A stretch of 64,000 nucleotides of DNA, from positions 281,262 to 345,261 of the forward strand of contig NZ_JABSOD010000002.1 of the NCBI RefSeq assembly GCF_013283795.1. Reading direction: 5' to 3'. Both the position numbers and the translations under genes were made by a program. The notes beneath the pieces were generated by a model. It saw only the letters and a program-made list of their open reading frames with translations, did not search any database and was not told where the DNA came from. The stretch comes from Rheinheimera lutimaris. Lineage in GTDB: Bacteria > Pseudomonadota > Gammaproteobacteria > Enterobacterales > Alteromonadaceae. Shown here piece by piece: positions 33,671-42,472 of this stretch. Positions within the stretch are counted from its first letter, which is position 1; every line of letters starts with the position of its first letter.

Positions 33671-34366
33671 TTACTGTGCCGCACCGGTAACGCGGGCGCG
33701 GGCGATACTGCCTTTTTCAATAGCTTGTTTTTGTTTAAGTTTATTATCTATAACATTTTTCAGCGCGATTAACAGCCCCATACCAAGAAACGCACCCGGT
33801 GGCAGCATGGCGAGTAAAAAGTGGCTGTCGACACTGAACAGTTCAATGCGTAGTGCTTTGGCCCAGTCACCGAGTAATAAATCGGCACCGTCAAATAAGG
33901 TGCCCTGGCCAAGTATTTCCCGCATGGCGCCCAGCACCAGCAGCACCAGCATAAAACCCAGCCCCATCATAATGCCGTCAATGGCAGAGGGCAGTACAGC
34001 ATTTTTTGAAGCAAAGGCTTCGGCGCGGCCGATAATGGCGCAGTTGGTAACAATTAACGGAATAAAAATACCCAGTGACAGATACAAGTCATAGGTGTAG
34101 GCGTTCATCAGCAATTCTACTGCGGTAACCAGGCTGGCAATAATTAACACAAACACCGGGATGCGTATTTCGTTGGCGACATGGTTGCGCACTAAGGATA
34201 CCGCGACATTAGAACCCAGCAACACCAGTAGCGTAGCCGCACCCAGCCCCAGCGCATTGGTTACCGTAGCGGTTACCGCCAGCAGCGGACACAGGCCAAG
34301 TAATTGCACCAGCCCCGGGTTGTTTTTCCACAGGCCTTGTAAGGTTAAGTCTTTAAATTGGCTCAT
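33671..34366 (-). CDS. rsxE: Rnf/Rsx electron transport complex subunit E
   Basis: A 231-residue inner-membrane protein with six hydrophobic segments. The opening [27 protein letters not shown] and [20 protein letters not shown] are RnfE/NqrD signatures; the Cys residues ([15 protein letters not shown]) match those that, with RnfA, hold an intramembrane [2Fe-2S] cluster. It is part of the ion-pumping ferredoxin/NAD oxidoreductase that, in E. coli, keeps SoxR reduced. It follows rsxG by 17 bases. Confidence 0.95.
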   Translation of the reverse strand: MSQFKDLTLQGLWKNNPGLVQLLGLCPLLAVTATVTNALGLGAATLLVLLGSNVAVSLVRNHVANEIRIPVFVLIIASLVTAVELLMNAYTYDLYLSLGIFIPLIVTNCAIIGRAEAFASKNAVLPSAIDGIMMGLGFMLVLLVLGAMREILGQGTLFDGADLLLGDWAKALRIELFSVDSHFLLAMLPPGAFLGMGLLIALKNVIDNKLKQKQAIEKGSIARARVTGAAQ

Positions 34367-34383
34367 CAGCGTGTTGTACCTTA

Positions 34384-35010
34384 TTAATCCGTACAGTTAG
34401 CCGGCAGGGTGGCCAGCTCTGGATGCTGCTGCACATACAGCACGGCATTACGCACGGCGTTAATGACTGCGCGCGGTGTAATAGTGGCACCGGTAAACTG
34501 GTCAAAGTTGCCGCCATCTTTGCGCACCGCCCACTCATTGGCATTATCAGCAGTTACGGTCTTACCGCTAAAGCTGAAAATCCATGCTGAGCGTCTGGCC
34601 TCAATTTTATCGCCCAGGCCGGGTGTTTCCTTATGGTTCAGCACACGGCTGCCTAAGACGGTACCATCAGGGGTCAAGGCAACAATTAAATCTATATTAC
34701 CGCTGTAGCCATCCGGTGCTGTGGTTTCAATAATATAGGCGCTGAGCTCGCCATCCTGACGCCAACGATACAACGTCTGCGCCGTGTTTTTACCCAGCAG
34801 CGTTTCATCCGTTACCTGCAGGCAATCCTGTAACAAGGTTTGGCCGGCCTCAACGCCGGGTAACACTTCAGATAAAATTGCCAGCTTGGCAGCCAGCCGC
34901 TGCTCACTGATCCGCGGTGCGGTTTGCTGGTTCACTACACTGAGTATGGCAACACAGACTGCGGCGGCTGCGCCCAGTGCCAGGGCGTTTTTACTGATAG
35001 CACGGATCAT
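34384..35010 (-). CDS. rsxG: Rnf/Rsx electron transport complex subunit G
   Basis: A 208-residue protein with an N-terminal membrane anchor ([19 protein letters not shown]) and a periplasmic FMN-binding domain. The motif [15 protein letters not shown] contains the threonine (S/TGAT) that carries covalently bound [20 protein letters not shown] is the other typical RnfG segment. It overlaps rsxD by 4 bases, and its stop is 17 bases from the rsxE start. Confidence 0.95.
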   Translation of the reverse strand: MIRAISKNALALGAAAAVCVAILSVVNQQTAPRISEQRLAAKLAILSEVLPGVEAGQTLLQDCLQVTDETLLGKNTAQTLYRWRQDGELSAYIIETTAPDGYSGNIDLIVALTPDGTVLGSRVLNHKETPGLGDKIEARRSAWIFSFSGKTVTADNANEWAVRKDGGNFDQFTGATITPRAVINAVRNAVLYVQQHPELATLPANCTD

Positions 35011-36074
35011 TTAAGTTCACTCCGTGTACGGTGGCCATAAGTGCGCGGCCGGGTGTAATAATCAATCAAGGGTACTGCCATATTGGCCAGCAATATGGCA
35101 AAAGCATAAGCGTCGGGGTAACCGCCGAAATTGCGGATTAAAAACACCAGCAGGCCAATCAGGGCACCGTAGCATAACCGGCCTGTATTGGTGGTAGAGG
35201 CCGATACCGGATCGGTGGCAATAAAAAACGCTGCCAACATAGTGCCGCCGCTGAACAAATGAAACAGTGGGCCGGCGATAGTGTCGGGTGTCGCCAGAGC
35301 GGCAATAGCGGATAACACGAATAAGCTGCTAAGCACGGCCACCGGAATACGCCAACTGATAATTTTCTGCTGAATTAACAGCAAACCGCCGGCCAGATAG
35401 GCCAAATTAAGCCATAACCAGCCGGCACCGGCAAAGCCATAAAATACCGGATTTTGCCGGCTTTCATCTAAGGTTAACCCACGGCTTAAGTCAGTACGTA
35501 AGGTATCCAGTGGTGTGGCCATAGTTACGCCGTCAATACTGGTTTGCAACTGAGTTAAGCTAAAGCCACTGCAACTGTATTGGCTGAACACGGCACATAC
35601 GGCATCCCATGGTGCCAGCTCGATACTTTGTAATGATAACGGCGGTAGCCACTGTGTCATTTGCAGCGGAAAGGACACCAATAACAATACGTAGCCTGCC
35701 ATAGCCGGATTAAACAGATTATTGCCTAAGCCGCCGTACAGCTGCTTTACCATAATAATGGCAAAGGCGGTGCCGATAACGATTATCCACCAGGGCGCAT
35801 AAGGCGGTATAGCAATTGCCAGTAATACTGCGGTTAATAAGGCGCTGTGATCTTTTAACCGCACTAAGACGGCTTTACCACGCAGCTTCAGCACCAGCGC
35901 TTCGCTGCACCAGGCAGTGACGATGGCCAGAGCCAGTTGTACCAGCACGCCATAGCCAAACAGTACCGCTTGTACTGCGATGCCGGGTAAACAGGCAAGG
36001 GCCACCATAAACATAATTTGCGCGGTGCTGCGCTGATTATGCTGGTGCGGTGAACTGGCAATTTTAAAACTCAT
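35007..36074 (-). CDS. rsxD: Rnf/Rsx electron transport complex subunit D
   Basis: A 355-residue polytopic membrane protein (about nine or ten segments) of the RnfD/NqrB family. The motif DGVTMATPLDTLR holds the Thr that receives covalent FMN in Vibrio RnfD. NLFNPAMAGYVLLLVSFP and ATDPVSASTTNTGRLCYG are family signatures. It starts inside the end of rsxC (4-base overlap) and overlaps rsxG by 4, so translation is coupled through this part of the operon. Confidence 0.95.
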   Translation of the reverse strand: MSFKIASSPHQHNQRSTAQIMFMVALACLPGIAVQAVLFGYGVLVQLALAIVTAWCSEALVLKLRGKAVLVRLKDHSALLTAVLLAIAIPPYAPWWIIVIGTAFAIIMVKQLYGGLGNNLFNPAMAGYVLLLVSFPLQMTQWLPPLSLQSIELAPWDAVCAVFSQYSCSGFSLTQLQTSIDGVTMATPLDTLRTDLSRGLTLDESRQNPVFYGFAGAGWLWLNLAYLAGGLLLIQQKIISWRIPVAVLSSLFVLSAIAALATPDTIAGPLFHLFSGGTMLAAFFIATDPVSASTTNTGRLCYGALIGLLVFLIRNFGGYPDAYAFAILLANMAVPLIDYYTRPRTYGHRTRSELK

Positions 36075-38155
36075 GAGTTCTCGCTATCCGCTTGTTTGCG
36101 TGCTTTGGCCCGCGCAATTGCTGCGGCTATGGCAGCTTTACGTGGATCGGCGCTGGTGTCGGTTACCGGCTCTGCCGCGGCTGTGGCAGGTGCCGGCTGT
36201 TCGCTGTCAGTACTGTTGCCTGAACTGTCAGCTGTGGCGTTTTCTGTAAGTTGCTGCTTCGCTTTGGCCCGCGCTATCGCGGCGGCAATGGCGGCTTTGC
36301 GTGGATCAGCATCCGGCGTCACCGTTGTTTCTGTCGTTGCACTGCTGTCGCTGTCTGGCGTTGTACCGGCCGGTTGCGGCGCCGCTGCCGTGTGTTGCTG
36401 TGCTTTTTTGGCTTTGGCACGCGCCAATGCTGCAGCAACAGCGGCAGCTTTACTGTCGCCTGCCGCAGCCGGTACGTTATCCTGCTGATTATCAGTATTG
36501 CCCGGCTTTGCTTCTGCCTGTGCTTTTTGTTGCTGATATTCGCGCGCTTGCTGTTTTTTCAGCTCGCGTTCGGCCAAAATTTGCGCTTTGTTTGCTTCGC
36601 CGGCATCTGCCGCCGGAGTTTCTGCCTGAGCCTGCTTCGCTTTGATCCGCGCCAGCGCTTCTGCTACGGCAGTATTGCCACCGCTTTGTTGCTGTTGCTG
36701 CTGCCTGGCGGCAGCCAATTGCTGGTTACGCTCCAGTCGCTGTTGTTTTTCCTGCTCCAGCCTGGCGTTACGCGCTTCAAACCGCGCTTTGGCCTGTTCG
36801 GCTTTCAGGGTTTCACGCTGCTGCTCGCGTATATCAGCTTTGGCAACACGGTAATACTGCACCAGCGGAATTTCACTGGGGCAGACATAGGCACAAGCGC
36901 CACATTCAATGCAGTCGGCCAGGTTATATTGTTTCAGTTTATCGCTGTCTTTGGCTTTGCTGTACCACAACAGCTGCTGCGGCAATAAACTGGCCGGACA
37001 GGCATCGGCGCAGGCACTGCAACGGATACAGTCCATTTCTTCTGTGGCTGCGGGCAGCTCTTCTGCCGTGGGCGCCAAAATACAGTTGGTTGTTTTAACG
37101 ATAGGCACACTTAAGTCGGGCAGGGTAAAGCCCATCATCGGCCCGCCCATAATTACTCTTTGTTGCCGCTGCGGCGCAAAACCACAGGCATCAAGCACTG
37201 CCGATACGGGGGTACCCAGCAACGCCAGTACATTTTGCGGTTGGGTCAGGGTGTCGCCGGCTACGGTAACAATACGGGAAATCAGCGGGTGATCGTCTAA
37301 TACTGCCTGGGCGATGGCAAAGGCGGTACCAACGTTTTGCATCACAATGCCAATATCAACCGGCCGGCGGCCATTGGGTACTTCTTTATTGGTCAGCAAC
37401 TGAATAAGCTGTTTTTCGCCACCCGACGGGTACTTGGTGGGTACGGCACGCACATAGTAATGCTCGCGCTGGCTGCAGGCCGCCTGCATAGCCGCTTTTG
37501 CTATGGGTTTGTCATCTTCAATACCGATTAATACGGCTTTGGGGTTAAGCAGATGACACAGAATATCAATACCTTTAACAATGGTTGTCGCTGCTTCCTG
37601 CATCAACAGATCGTCCGCGGTGATATAAGGCTCACACTCCACGGCATTAATGATCAGGTAGTCTACCGGTTGCACAACACCGGTTTTTAAATGGGTGGGA
37701 AAACCTGCACCGCCCATGCCTGCAATACCACTGTCCTGGATCCGGTTTAGCAGCGCCATTTTATCGCAGTTAGCAAAATTTAACGGCTCGCGCTGACGCC
37801 ATTCGTCCAGGCCATCCGGCGCCAACACCAGCGTGAGCTCGGGCAGGGCAGAAGGGTGCGGGCTGGTATGCGGTTCAATGCTCAGCACGGTGCCGGACGT
37901 GGGGGCGTGCACAGGCACCGCCATGGAATTATCGGCATTGGTAAGCGCCTGGCCTTTTAATACCCTGTCACCAACGCGGACGATAAGTTGTCCTGCCACC
38001 CCAATATGCTGACGCAGCGGTATATAAAGCCGGTCCGGCAACGGCAGCACCGCAATGGGCTTTTGGTTGGTTTGGCTTTTACGCGCAGGCGGATGAATGC
38101 CGCCGTGAAAATCCCAGACCTTGCCGGACTGGATCTGTTGAAATACACCCGGCAT
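36071..38155 (-). CDS. rsxC: Rnf/Rsx electron transport complex subunit C, with repeat tail
   Basis: A 694-residue protein with an N-terminal RnfC barrel (GGIHPPARKSQTNQKPIAVLP), an NADH/FMN-binding Rossmann-like region (GIAGMGGAGFPTHLKTG), an SLBB part, and two 4Fe-4S motifs (CIRCSACADACPASLLP and CIECGACAYVCPSEIPLVQYYR). After about residue 445 it becomes a long low-complexity Ala/Lys/Gln tail with three near-copies of an alanine-rich helix unit (AAIAAAIARAKA), encoded near 36099-36150, 36259-36306 and 36407-36451. E. coli RsxC has a comparable tail. It is the peripheral subunit that takes electrons from NADH or ferredoxin. Confidence 0.95.
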   Translation of the reverse strand: MPGVFQQIQSGKVWDFHGGIHPPARKSQTNQKPIAVLPLPDRLYIPLRQHIGVAGQLIVRVGDRVLKGQALTNADNSMAVPVHAPTSGTVLSIEPHTSPHPSALPELTLVLAPDGLDEWRQREPLNFANCDKMALLNRIQDSGIAGMGGAGFPTHLKTGVVQPVDYLIINAVECEPYITADDLLMQEAATTIVKGIDILCHLLNPKAVLIGIEDDKPIAKAAMQAACSQREHYYVRAVPTKYPSGGEKQLIQLLTNKEVPNGRRPVDIGIVMQNVGTAFAIAQAVLDDHPLISRIVTVAGDTLTQPQNVLALLGTPVSAVLDACGFAPQRQQRVIMGGPMMGFTLPDLSVPIVKTTNCILAPTAEELPAATEEMDCIRCSACADACPASLLPQQLLWYSKAKDSDKLKQYNLADCIECGACAYVCPSEIPLVQYYRVAKADIREQQRETLKAEQAKARFEARNARLEQEKQQRLERNQQLAAARQQQQQQSGGNTAVAEALARIKAKQAQAETPAADAGEANKAQILAERELKKQQAREYQQQKAQAEAKPGNTDNQQDNVPAAAGDSKAAAVAAALARAKAKKAQQHTAAAPQPAGTTPDSDSSATTETTVTPDADPRKAAIAAAIARAKAKQQLTENATADSSGNSTDSEQPAPATAAAEPVTDTSADPRKAAIAAAIARAKARKQADSENS

Positions 38156-38159
38156 GTTA

Positions 38160-38711
38160 CTACTCCACCATCTTTACAGGTATGGCCGCCAGGTCCCACT
38201 TCCAGCGCTCTGGTGTGGTGGCCAGCGGCACCATATCAATACAATCTACCGGACAAGGTTCAACACACAAGTCGCAACCGGTACACTCATCTATCAGTAC
38301 GGTGTGCATTAATTTCGACGCGCCGACAATAGCATCAACCGGACAAGCCTGAATGCACTTGGTGCAACCGATACATTCATCCTCGCGGATATAAGCTACC
38401 CGTTTTACGCTTTCAGTCTGCGCTTCGTTCAGTGGCGTTGCTTCAACACCCATTAAATCGGCCAGCTTACGGATAGTACTTTCACCACCGGGTGGGCATT
38501 TATTAATGTCGTCACCGTTGGCAATGGCTTCGGCATAAGGCCTGCAGCCGGGGTAGCCGCATTGGCCGCATTGCGTTTGCGGCAGTATATCGTCAATTTG
38601 TTCTACTAACGGGTCGCTTTCTACTTTGAAGCGGACAGCAGCAAAACCCAGTACCGCACCGAAAATCAGTGCCAGCACGCCAATAGCAATTAAGGCAGTG
38701 AGTAAGGTCAT
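38160..38711 (-). CDS. rsxB: Rnf/Rsx electron transport complex subunit B
   Basis: A 183-residue ferredoxin-like subunit with an N-terminal membrane helix ([21 protein letters not shown]), a four-Cys 4Fe-4S domain ([19 protein letters not shown]) and two bacterial-ferredoxin 4Fe-4S motifs ([16 protein letters not shown] and [16 protein letters not shown]). It shares one base with the end of rsxA and lies 4 bases before rsxC. It relays electrons between RsxC and the membrane subunits. Confidence 0.96.
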   Translation of the reverse strand: MTLLTALIAIGVLALIFGAVLGFAAVRFKVESDPLVEQIDDILPQTQCGQCGYPGCRPYAEAIANGDDINKCPPGGESTIRKLADLMGVEATPLNEAQTESVKRVAYIREDECIGCTKCIQACPVDAIVGASKLMHTVLIDECTGCDLCVEPCPVDCIDMVPLATTPERWKWDLAAIPVKMVE

Positions 38712-39292
38712 CAGGCTTTTACCAGTCCGGTAAAGCCCATAAAAGCCAGCGACATTAACCCGGCGGTGATCATCGCGATAGCGGCGCCTTTAAACGGCAG
38801 CGGTACATCAGCCGCGGCTAAACGTTCGCGCATGGCAGCAAACAAAATCAGTACCAGCGAAAACCCCGCTGCAGCCCCAAAACCATACACCACAGAGCTG
38901 ACAAAGTTATGCCGGGCGTTAACGTTAAGCAAAGCCACACCCAATACAGCGCAGTTGGTGGTGATCAACGGCAGAAAAATACCCAGTAAACGGTATAGCG
39001 TCGGGCTGGTTTTATGTACCACCATTTCGGTGAATTGCACCACCACAGCGATGACCAGAATAAACGCCAGGGTGCGCAGATAAAGTAAATCCAGCGGGGC
39101 CAGCAGGTAATGATCGACCAGATAACTGCACAGCGAAGCCAGCGTCAGAACGAAAGTGGTCGCCAGTGACATGCCGATCGCCGTTTCCAATTTACCCGAC
39201 ACTCCCATAAAGGGACACAGGCCAAGAAACTTTACCAGCACAAAGTTATTCACCAGTACGGTACTGATTAACAACAGCAGAAATTCAGTCAT
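38711..39292 (-). CDS. rsxA: Rnf/Rsx electron transport complex subunit A
   Basis: A 193-residue membrane protein, six segments, first gene of the operon. [20 protein letters not shown] and [18 protein letters not shown] give the RnfA/NqrE signature and the cysteines of the intramembrane iron-sulfur site shared with RsxE. The length matches E. coli RsxA (193). The promoter candidate lies just upstream. Confidence 0.96.
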   Translation of the reverse strand: MTEFLLLLISTVLVNNFVLVKFLGLCPFMGVSGKLETAIGMSLATTFVLTLASLCSYLVDHYLLAPLDLLYLRTLAFILVIAVVVQFTEMVVHKTSPTLYRLLGIFLPLITTNCAVLGVALLNVNARHNFVSSVVYGFGAAAGFSLVLILFAAMRERLAAADVPLPFKGAAIAMITAGLMSLAFMGFTGLVKA

Positions 39293-39321
39293 CGTATCGC
39301 TCAGGGAAAAAGAAGGGCTAT

Positions 39322-39350
39322 ATTATGCAATTAAGCCGGATAGGACACAA
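39322..39350 (-). promoter_or_regulatory. Candidate promoter of the rsx operon
   Basis: On the minus strand TTGTGT (39345-39350) and CATAAT (39322-39327) are 17 bases apart, about 30 bases upstream of the rsxA start. A GC-rich hairpin (39377-39383 with 39392-39398) lies further upstream, between the csrD-like gene and this promoter, but has no T-tract on the minus strand. Confidence 0.45.
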
Positions 39351-39426
39351 CCGGATAAAGTGTGGGGCTATAGCCGCCGCCGGCTGAAATACCGGCGGTT
39401 AACTATCGTTAAGATGGCAGCCTCGC

Positions 39427-41352
39427 TTAAATGGGCGCCGGTTTGCCGACGTAGTAGCCCTGATTACCGTCAATAAACAACGATTCCAGCATATGCTTTT
39501 CTTCCTGGGTTTCCACGCTTTCAGCAAATACACCAACGCCAATGCGGTGCGCCAGGTCAATCATTAAGCGCATAAAGTATTGGTTATTTTTATCTTCATT
39601 AATATGCCGCGTATAGCTGCCGTCCATTTTGACAAAATCCGGCTTTAAATCGCGGAAGAACTTAAAGGACGTAATACCGACACCGAATTTTTCCACCGTA
39701 ATGCGTGCGCCGGCACGATGTACCATATCAATAAAGCGTTTACTGGTTTTCAAATTTTGCTGCAGGCCAAACTCGGTGACTTCAAAAATTAATTTGGCTG
39801 CGATATGCGCATCTTTTAACAGCCGTCGCTCCAGCCAGATAATAAACTGATCGTCATGTACACAACGGGCTGACAGGTTAAGGCCAAAATACTGGTCCTG
39901 TAAGTTTTTGTTTTTTATTGTGGTTAGCGCAGTTTCGATAATCAACCTGTCCACAGCAACGATGCGGTCGAGTTTTTCGGCCATGGCTAAAAAAGATGCG
40001 GTAGGCAATATCTGGCCTTCCTGGGTTTTAAACCGTACCAGAATTTCAGAATAGGCTTTGGCAGAGCGGTTAGACGGCTGAATAAGCTGCACTAACAGGC
40101 TGATACGATGGTTAGTTAACACATCGTCTATCACATTACGCCAGTTCTGATTACCGTAGCTGCCGCTGGCCATTTCCAGCCCGGCCGATTCTTTTTGCAA
40201 ATGCCAGGCATTTGGCTGTTTAGTTTGCGCCAGGCTGATAGAGGTATCTGCTACGGCCAGCAATTCACCCAGGGCTTTGCCGGACTCGTAAGTTACCAGG
40301 CCGGTGTAGGCAACGGAGTCGAGCTCTGAGGTTTTTTGGTATTCGTTAAAGCGGCTTTGCAGTTGCAGGGCAAAGTTCTCAGCTTCTTTTGGCGTAACGC
40401 GCGGCAGCAACAGACCGAAGTCTGAACTGTTTAAGCGGTAAATCCGGTAATCTTTATAGGTACCGGCCAGTTTTTTCAGTATGTCGGCAATCTCTCGTAT
40501 ATAACTGTCGCCTTCCTGATAGCCGCGGGTTTGGTTCAAGGTTTGCAACTCGGTACAGCGGGTAATAGCAAAGACACCGAAGTCATTTTGTTCGTTCTGG
40601 CGGATATTTTCTTCATAGTGCTGTACAAAGCGATTACGGTTTGGCAAGTCAGTAACCGGATCTTTGTAGGCTTCTTCGGCAATCTGATGGGCATTAGATG
40701 CCATCTCGTTGTACTGACTGCGGGTATAATTGGCCAGTTTTTGCAGCGCAGTATTAATGTCGGAAAACTCCGGCGGTATTTTTTGCCAGTCCGGCTCAGC
40801 TTTTTGCGGATCGGTAATAAAGCGGTCAATTAAGTCGTTTACTGCGGCGGTAGTGCGCCGGTAACTGCGGCTAATACTGCTTTTGCTTAGTAATACCGGC
40901 AGCCAGCCAATAATAAACGGCAATAAAAATAATACCAGCAGCATCAACTGAAATTGCTGCAGGCGCTCAGTAAAATCCAGCTGATAACTCACCTGAATGT
41001 TCTGCTCCTGGTTGCGGATGATATACGGCTTAAACTCAGTGCCAAACCATTGCAGTAAGGTTGTCGCCAACGGGGCTTTATTACCGCTGAGGTTTTGCTC
41101 ATGCAATATGGTGTTATCCAGTTGACTGATCCGCAGGCTTTTTAATGCAAAGCTGCGATCAAGCTGCCGGCTTAAAATTTTGCCATCGCCGGTAATATGA
41201 TGACTGATTATTTGTTCGATTGCCTTGTGGGCATTTTGTTGACTACTAATCAGTTGTTGCTGAGTGTAAATAACCATTATTACCAACGCCACCATGGCAA
41301 GTATAAGGGCAGACAGCAATTGACTGATAAGCAAAGTTCGGAATATTCTCAT
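39427..41352 (-). CDS. csrD: CsrD-like protein with degenerate GGDEF and EAL domains
   Basis: A 641-residue inner-membrane protein: TM1 (LLSALILAMVALVIMVIY), a periplasmic segment (about 30-135), TM2 (FQLMLLVLFLLPFIIGWLPVLL), a HAMP-like/coiled region, a GGDEF domain (about 230-390) and an EAL domain (about 405-641). The cyclase signature is NSSDF at 308-312 and the phosphodiesterase signature EIL at 436-438, so both enzymes should be inactive. The size and paired degeneracy match E. coli CsrD (646 residues, HRSDF and ELM), which directs RNase E to the CsrB/CsrC RNAs; MshH of Vibrio is similar. The symbol is inferred from this pattern; a LapD-like c-di-GMP receptor is the alternative. Confidence 0.65.
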   Translation of the reverse strand: MRIFRTLLISQLLSALILAMVALVIMVIYTQQQLISSQQNAHKAIEQIISHHITGDGKILSRQLDRSFALKSLRISQLDNTILHEQNLSGNKAPLATTLLQWFGTEFKPYIIRNQEQNIQVSYQLDFTERLQQFQLMLLVLFLLPFIIGWLPVLLSKSSISRSYRRTTAAVNDLIDRFITDPQKAEPDWQKIPPEFSDINTALQKLANYTRSQYNEMASNAHQIAEEAYKDPVTDLPNRNRFVQHYEENIRQNEQNDFGVFAITRCTELQTLNQTRGYQEGDSYIREIADILKKLAGTYKDYRIYRLNSSDFGLLLPRVTPKEAENFALQLQSRFNEYQKTSELDSVAYTGLVTYESGKALGELLAVADTSISLAQTKQPNAWHLQKESAGLEMASGSYGNQNWRNVIDDVLTNHRISLLVQLIQPSNRSAKAYSEILVRFKTQEGQILPTASFLAMAEKLDRIVAVDRLIIETALTTIKNKNLQDQYFGLNLSARCVHDDQFIIWLERRLLKDAHIAAKLIFEVTEFGLQQNLKTSKRFIDMVHRAGARITVEKFGVGITSFKFFRDLKPDFVKMDGSYTRHINEDKNNQYFMRLMIDLAHRIGVGVFAESVETQEEKHMLESLFIDGNQGYYVGKPAPI

Positions 41353-41499
41353 AAGCAGTGACCACCAGATATAACCAGTTTCCTTGTCCTAACGCTTACT
41401 ATAGTTTTAGGCTCGCGCAATAGAAAGCTAATTAAATCAAAAAAATACTGAGAAATATATATATTAGCGATGGGTAACAATAAAAACGCGTGCTATGGA

Positions 41500-41576
41500 T
41501 GGCTCCCCAGACTGGACTCGAACCAGTGACCTACGGCTTAACAGTCCGCCGCTCTCACCAACTGAGCTACGAGGGA
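41500..41576 (-). tRNA. tRNA-Asn(GTT), array copy most distal to the promoter, diverged
   Basis: 77 bases with encoded CCA and anticodon GTT. Compared with the majority copy it has three changes: C instead of A at position 6 (mismatch in the acceptor stem), a D-loop T-to-G change, and G at position 39, which breaks the last anticodon-stem pair. It may be poorly functional. Confidence 0.8.
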
Positions 41577-41607
41577 ATTGTGTAAAATGATGCTGTGTAA
41601 TGCAGGC

Positions 41608-41684
41608 TGGCTCCCCAGACTGGACTCGACCCAGTGACCTACGGATTAACAGTCCGCCGCTCTAACCAACTGAGCTACTAGGGA
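41608..41684 (-). tRNA. tRNA-Asn(GTT), array copy with T-loop change
   Basis: 77 bases with CCA and anticodon GTT. Identical to the majority copy except for T to G at position 54 of the T-loop (GTCGA instead of TTCGA). T54 is nearly universal and pairs with A58, so folding may be impaired. Confidence 0.82.
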
Positions 41685-41715
41685 ATTGTGTAAAATGATG
41701 CTGTGTAATGCAGGA

Positions 41716-41792
41716 TGGCTCCCCAGACTGGACTCGAACCAGTGACCTACGGATTAACAGTCCGCCGCTCTAACCAACTGAGCTACTAGGGA
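41716..41792 (-). tRNA. tRNA-Asn(GTT), majority sequence
   Basis: 77 bases with encoded CCA and anticodon GTT in a CTGTTAA loop. The cloverleaf pairs fully (TCCCTAG with CTGGGGA in the acceptor, one T-G wobble). Identical to three other copies in the array. Confidence 0.95.
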
Positions 41793-41823
41793 ATTGTGTA
41801 AAATGATGCTGTGTAATGCAGGA

Positions 41824-41900
41824 TGGCTCCCCAGACTGGACTCGAACCAGTGACCTACGGATTAACAGTCCGCCGCTCTAACCAACTGAGCTACTAGGGA
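41824..41900 (-). tRNA. tRNA-Asn(GTT), majority sequence
   Basis: 77 bases with CCA, anticodon GTT, identical to the copy at 41716-41792. Confidence 0.95.
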
Positions 41901-41931
41901 AGTGGGTAAAATGATGCTGTGTAATGCAGGA

Positions 41932-42008
41932 TGGCTCCCCAGACTGGACTCGAACCAGTGACCTACGGAGTAACAGTCCGCCGCTCTAACCAACTGAGCT
42001 ACTCGGGA
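41932..42008 (-). tRNA. tRNA-Asn(GTT), variant
   Basis: 77 bases with CCA and anticodon GTT. Position 38 is C instead of A (loop CTGTTAC), and the acceptor starts TCCCGAG, giving a G-G mismatch at the fifth pair. It lies at the border between the two spacer families. Confidence 0.88.
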
Positions 42009-42042
42009 AATGTACTACAGATATAACATTGTTTAATGCTGT

Positions 42043-42119
42043 TGGCTCCCCAGACTGGATTCGAACCAGTGACCTACGGATTAACAGTCCGCCGCTCTAA
42101 CCAACTGAGCTACTCGGGA
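42043..42119 (-). tRNA. tRNA-Asn(GTT), variant
   Basis: 77 bases with CCA and anticodon GTT. It carries the TCCCGAG acceptor start, as in the copy at 41932, and A at T-loop position 59 (TTCGAAT). Confidence 0.9.
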
Positions 42120-42153
42120 AATGTACTACAGATATAACATTGTTTAATGCTGT

Positions 42154-42230
42154 TGGCTCCCCAGACTGGATTCGAACCAGTGACCTACGGATTAACAGTC
42201 CGCCGCTCTAACCAACTGAGCTACTAGGGA
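42154..42230 (-). tRNA. tRNA-Asn(GTT), near-majority
   Basis: 77 bases with CCA and anticodon GTT. It differs from the majority copy only by A at T-loop position 59, shared with the neighbour at 42043. Confidence 0.94.
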
Positions 42231-42264
42231 ATTGTACTACAGATATAACATTGTTTAATGCTGT

Positions 42265-42341
42265 TGGCTCCCCAGACTGGACTCGAACCAGTGACCTACG
42301 GATTAACAGTCCGCCGCTCTAACCAACTGAGCTACTAGGGA
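42265..42341 (-). tRNA. tRNA-Asn(GTT), majority sequence
   Basis: 77 bases with CCA, anticodon GTT, identical to the copies at 41716, 41824 and 42376. Confidence 0.95.
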
Positions 42342-42375
42342 ATTGTACTACAGATATAACATTGTTTAATGCTGT

Positions 42376-42452
42376 TGGCTCCCCAGACTGGACTCGAACC
42401 AGTGACCTACGGATTAACAGTCCGCCGCTCTAACCAACTGAGCTACTAGGGA
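42376..42452 (-). tRNA. tRNA-Asn(GTT), promoter-proximal copy
   Basis: 77 bases with CCA and anticodon GTT, majority sequence. First copy after the promoter; about 14 bases of leader separate it from the expected transcription start. Confidence 0.95.
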
Positions 42453-42472
42453 ACAGCATTCAACGGGGCGCA

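Larger units (their letters stand above)
41500..42452 (-). repeat. Nine-unit tandem tRNA-Asn array with two spacer families
   Basis: Repeat units are 108 bases for the five promoter-distal genes (31-base spacers of the TGCTGTGTAATGCAGGA type) and 111 bases for the four promoter-proximal genes (34-base spacers of the CTACAGATATAACATTG type). Spacers are nearly identical within each family, which points to expansion by unequal crossing-over in two rounds. No other tRNA species is interspersed. Confidence 0.95.

Noticed and set aside
36096..36988. Long plus-strand open frames opposite rsxC
   Set aside because: They are created by the Ala/Lys/Gln-rich repeats of RsxC read on the other strand; their translations are Arg/Leu/Cys-rich with no domains.
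41500..42452. Regularly spaced repeats that look CRISPR-like
   Set aside because: The 77-base repeats fold as tRNA-Asn with encoded CCA and the spacers are near-identical to each other, unlike CRISPR spacers; no cas genes are nearby.
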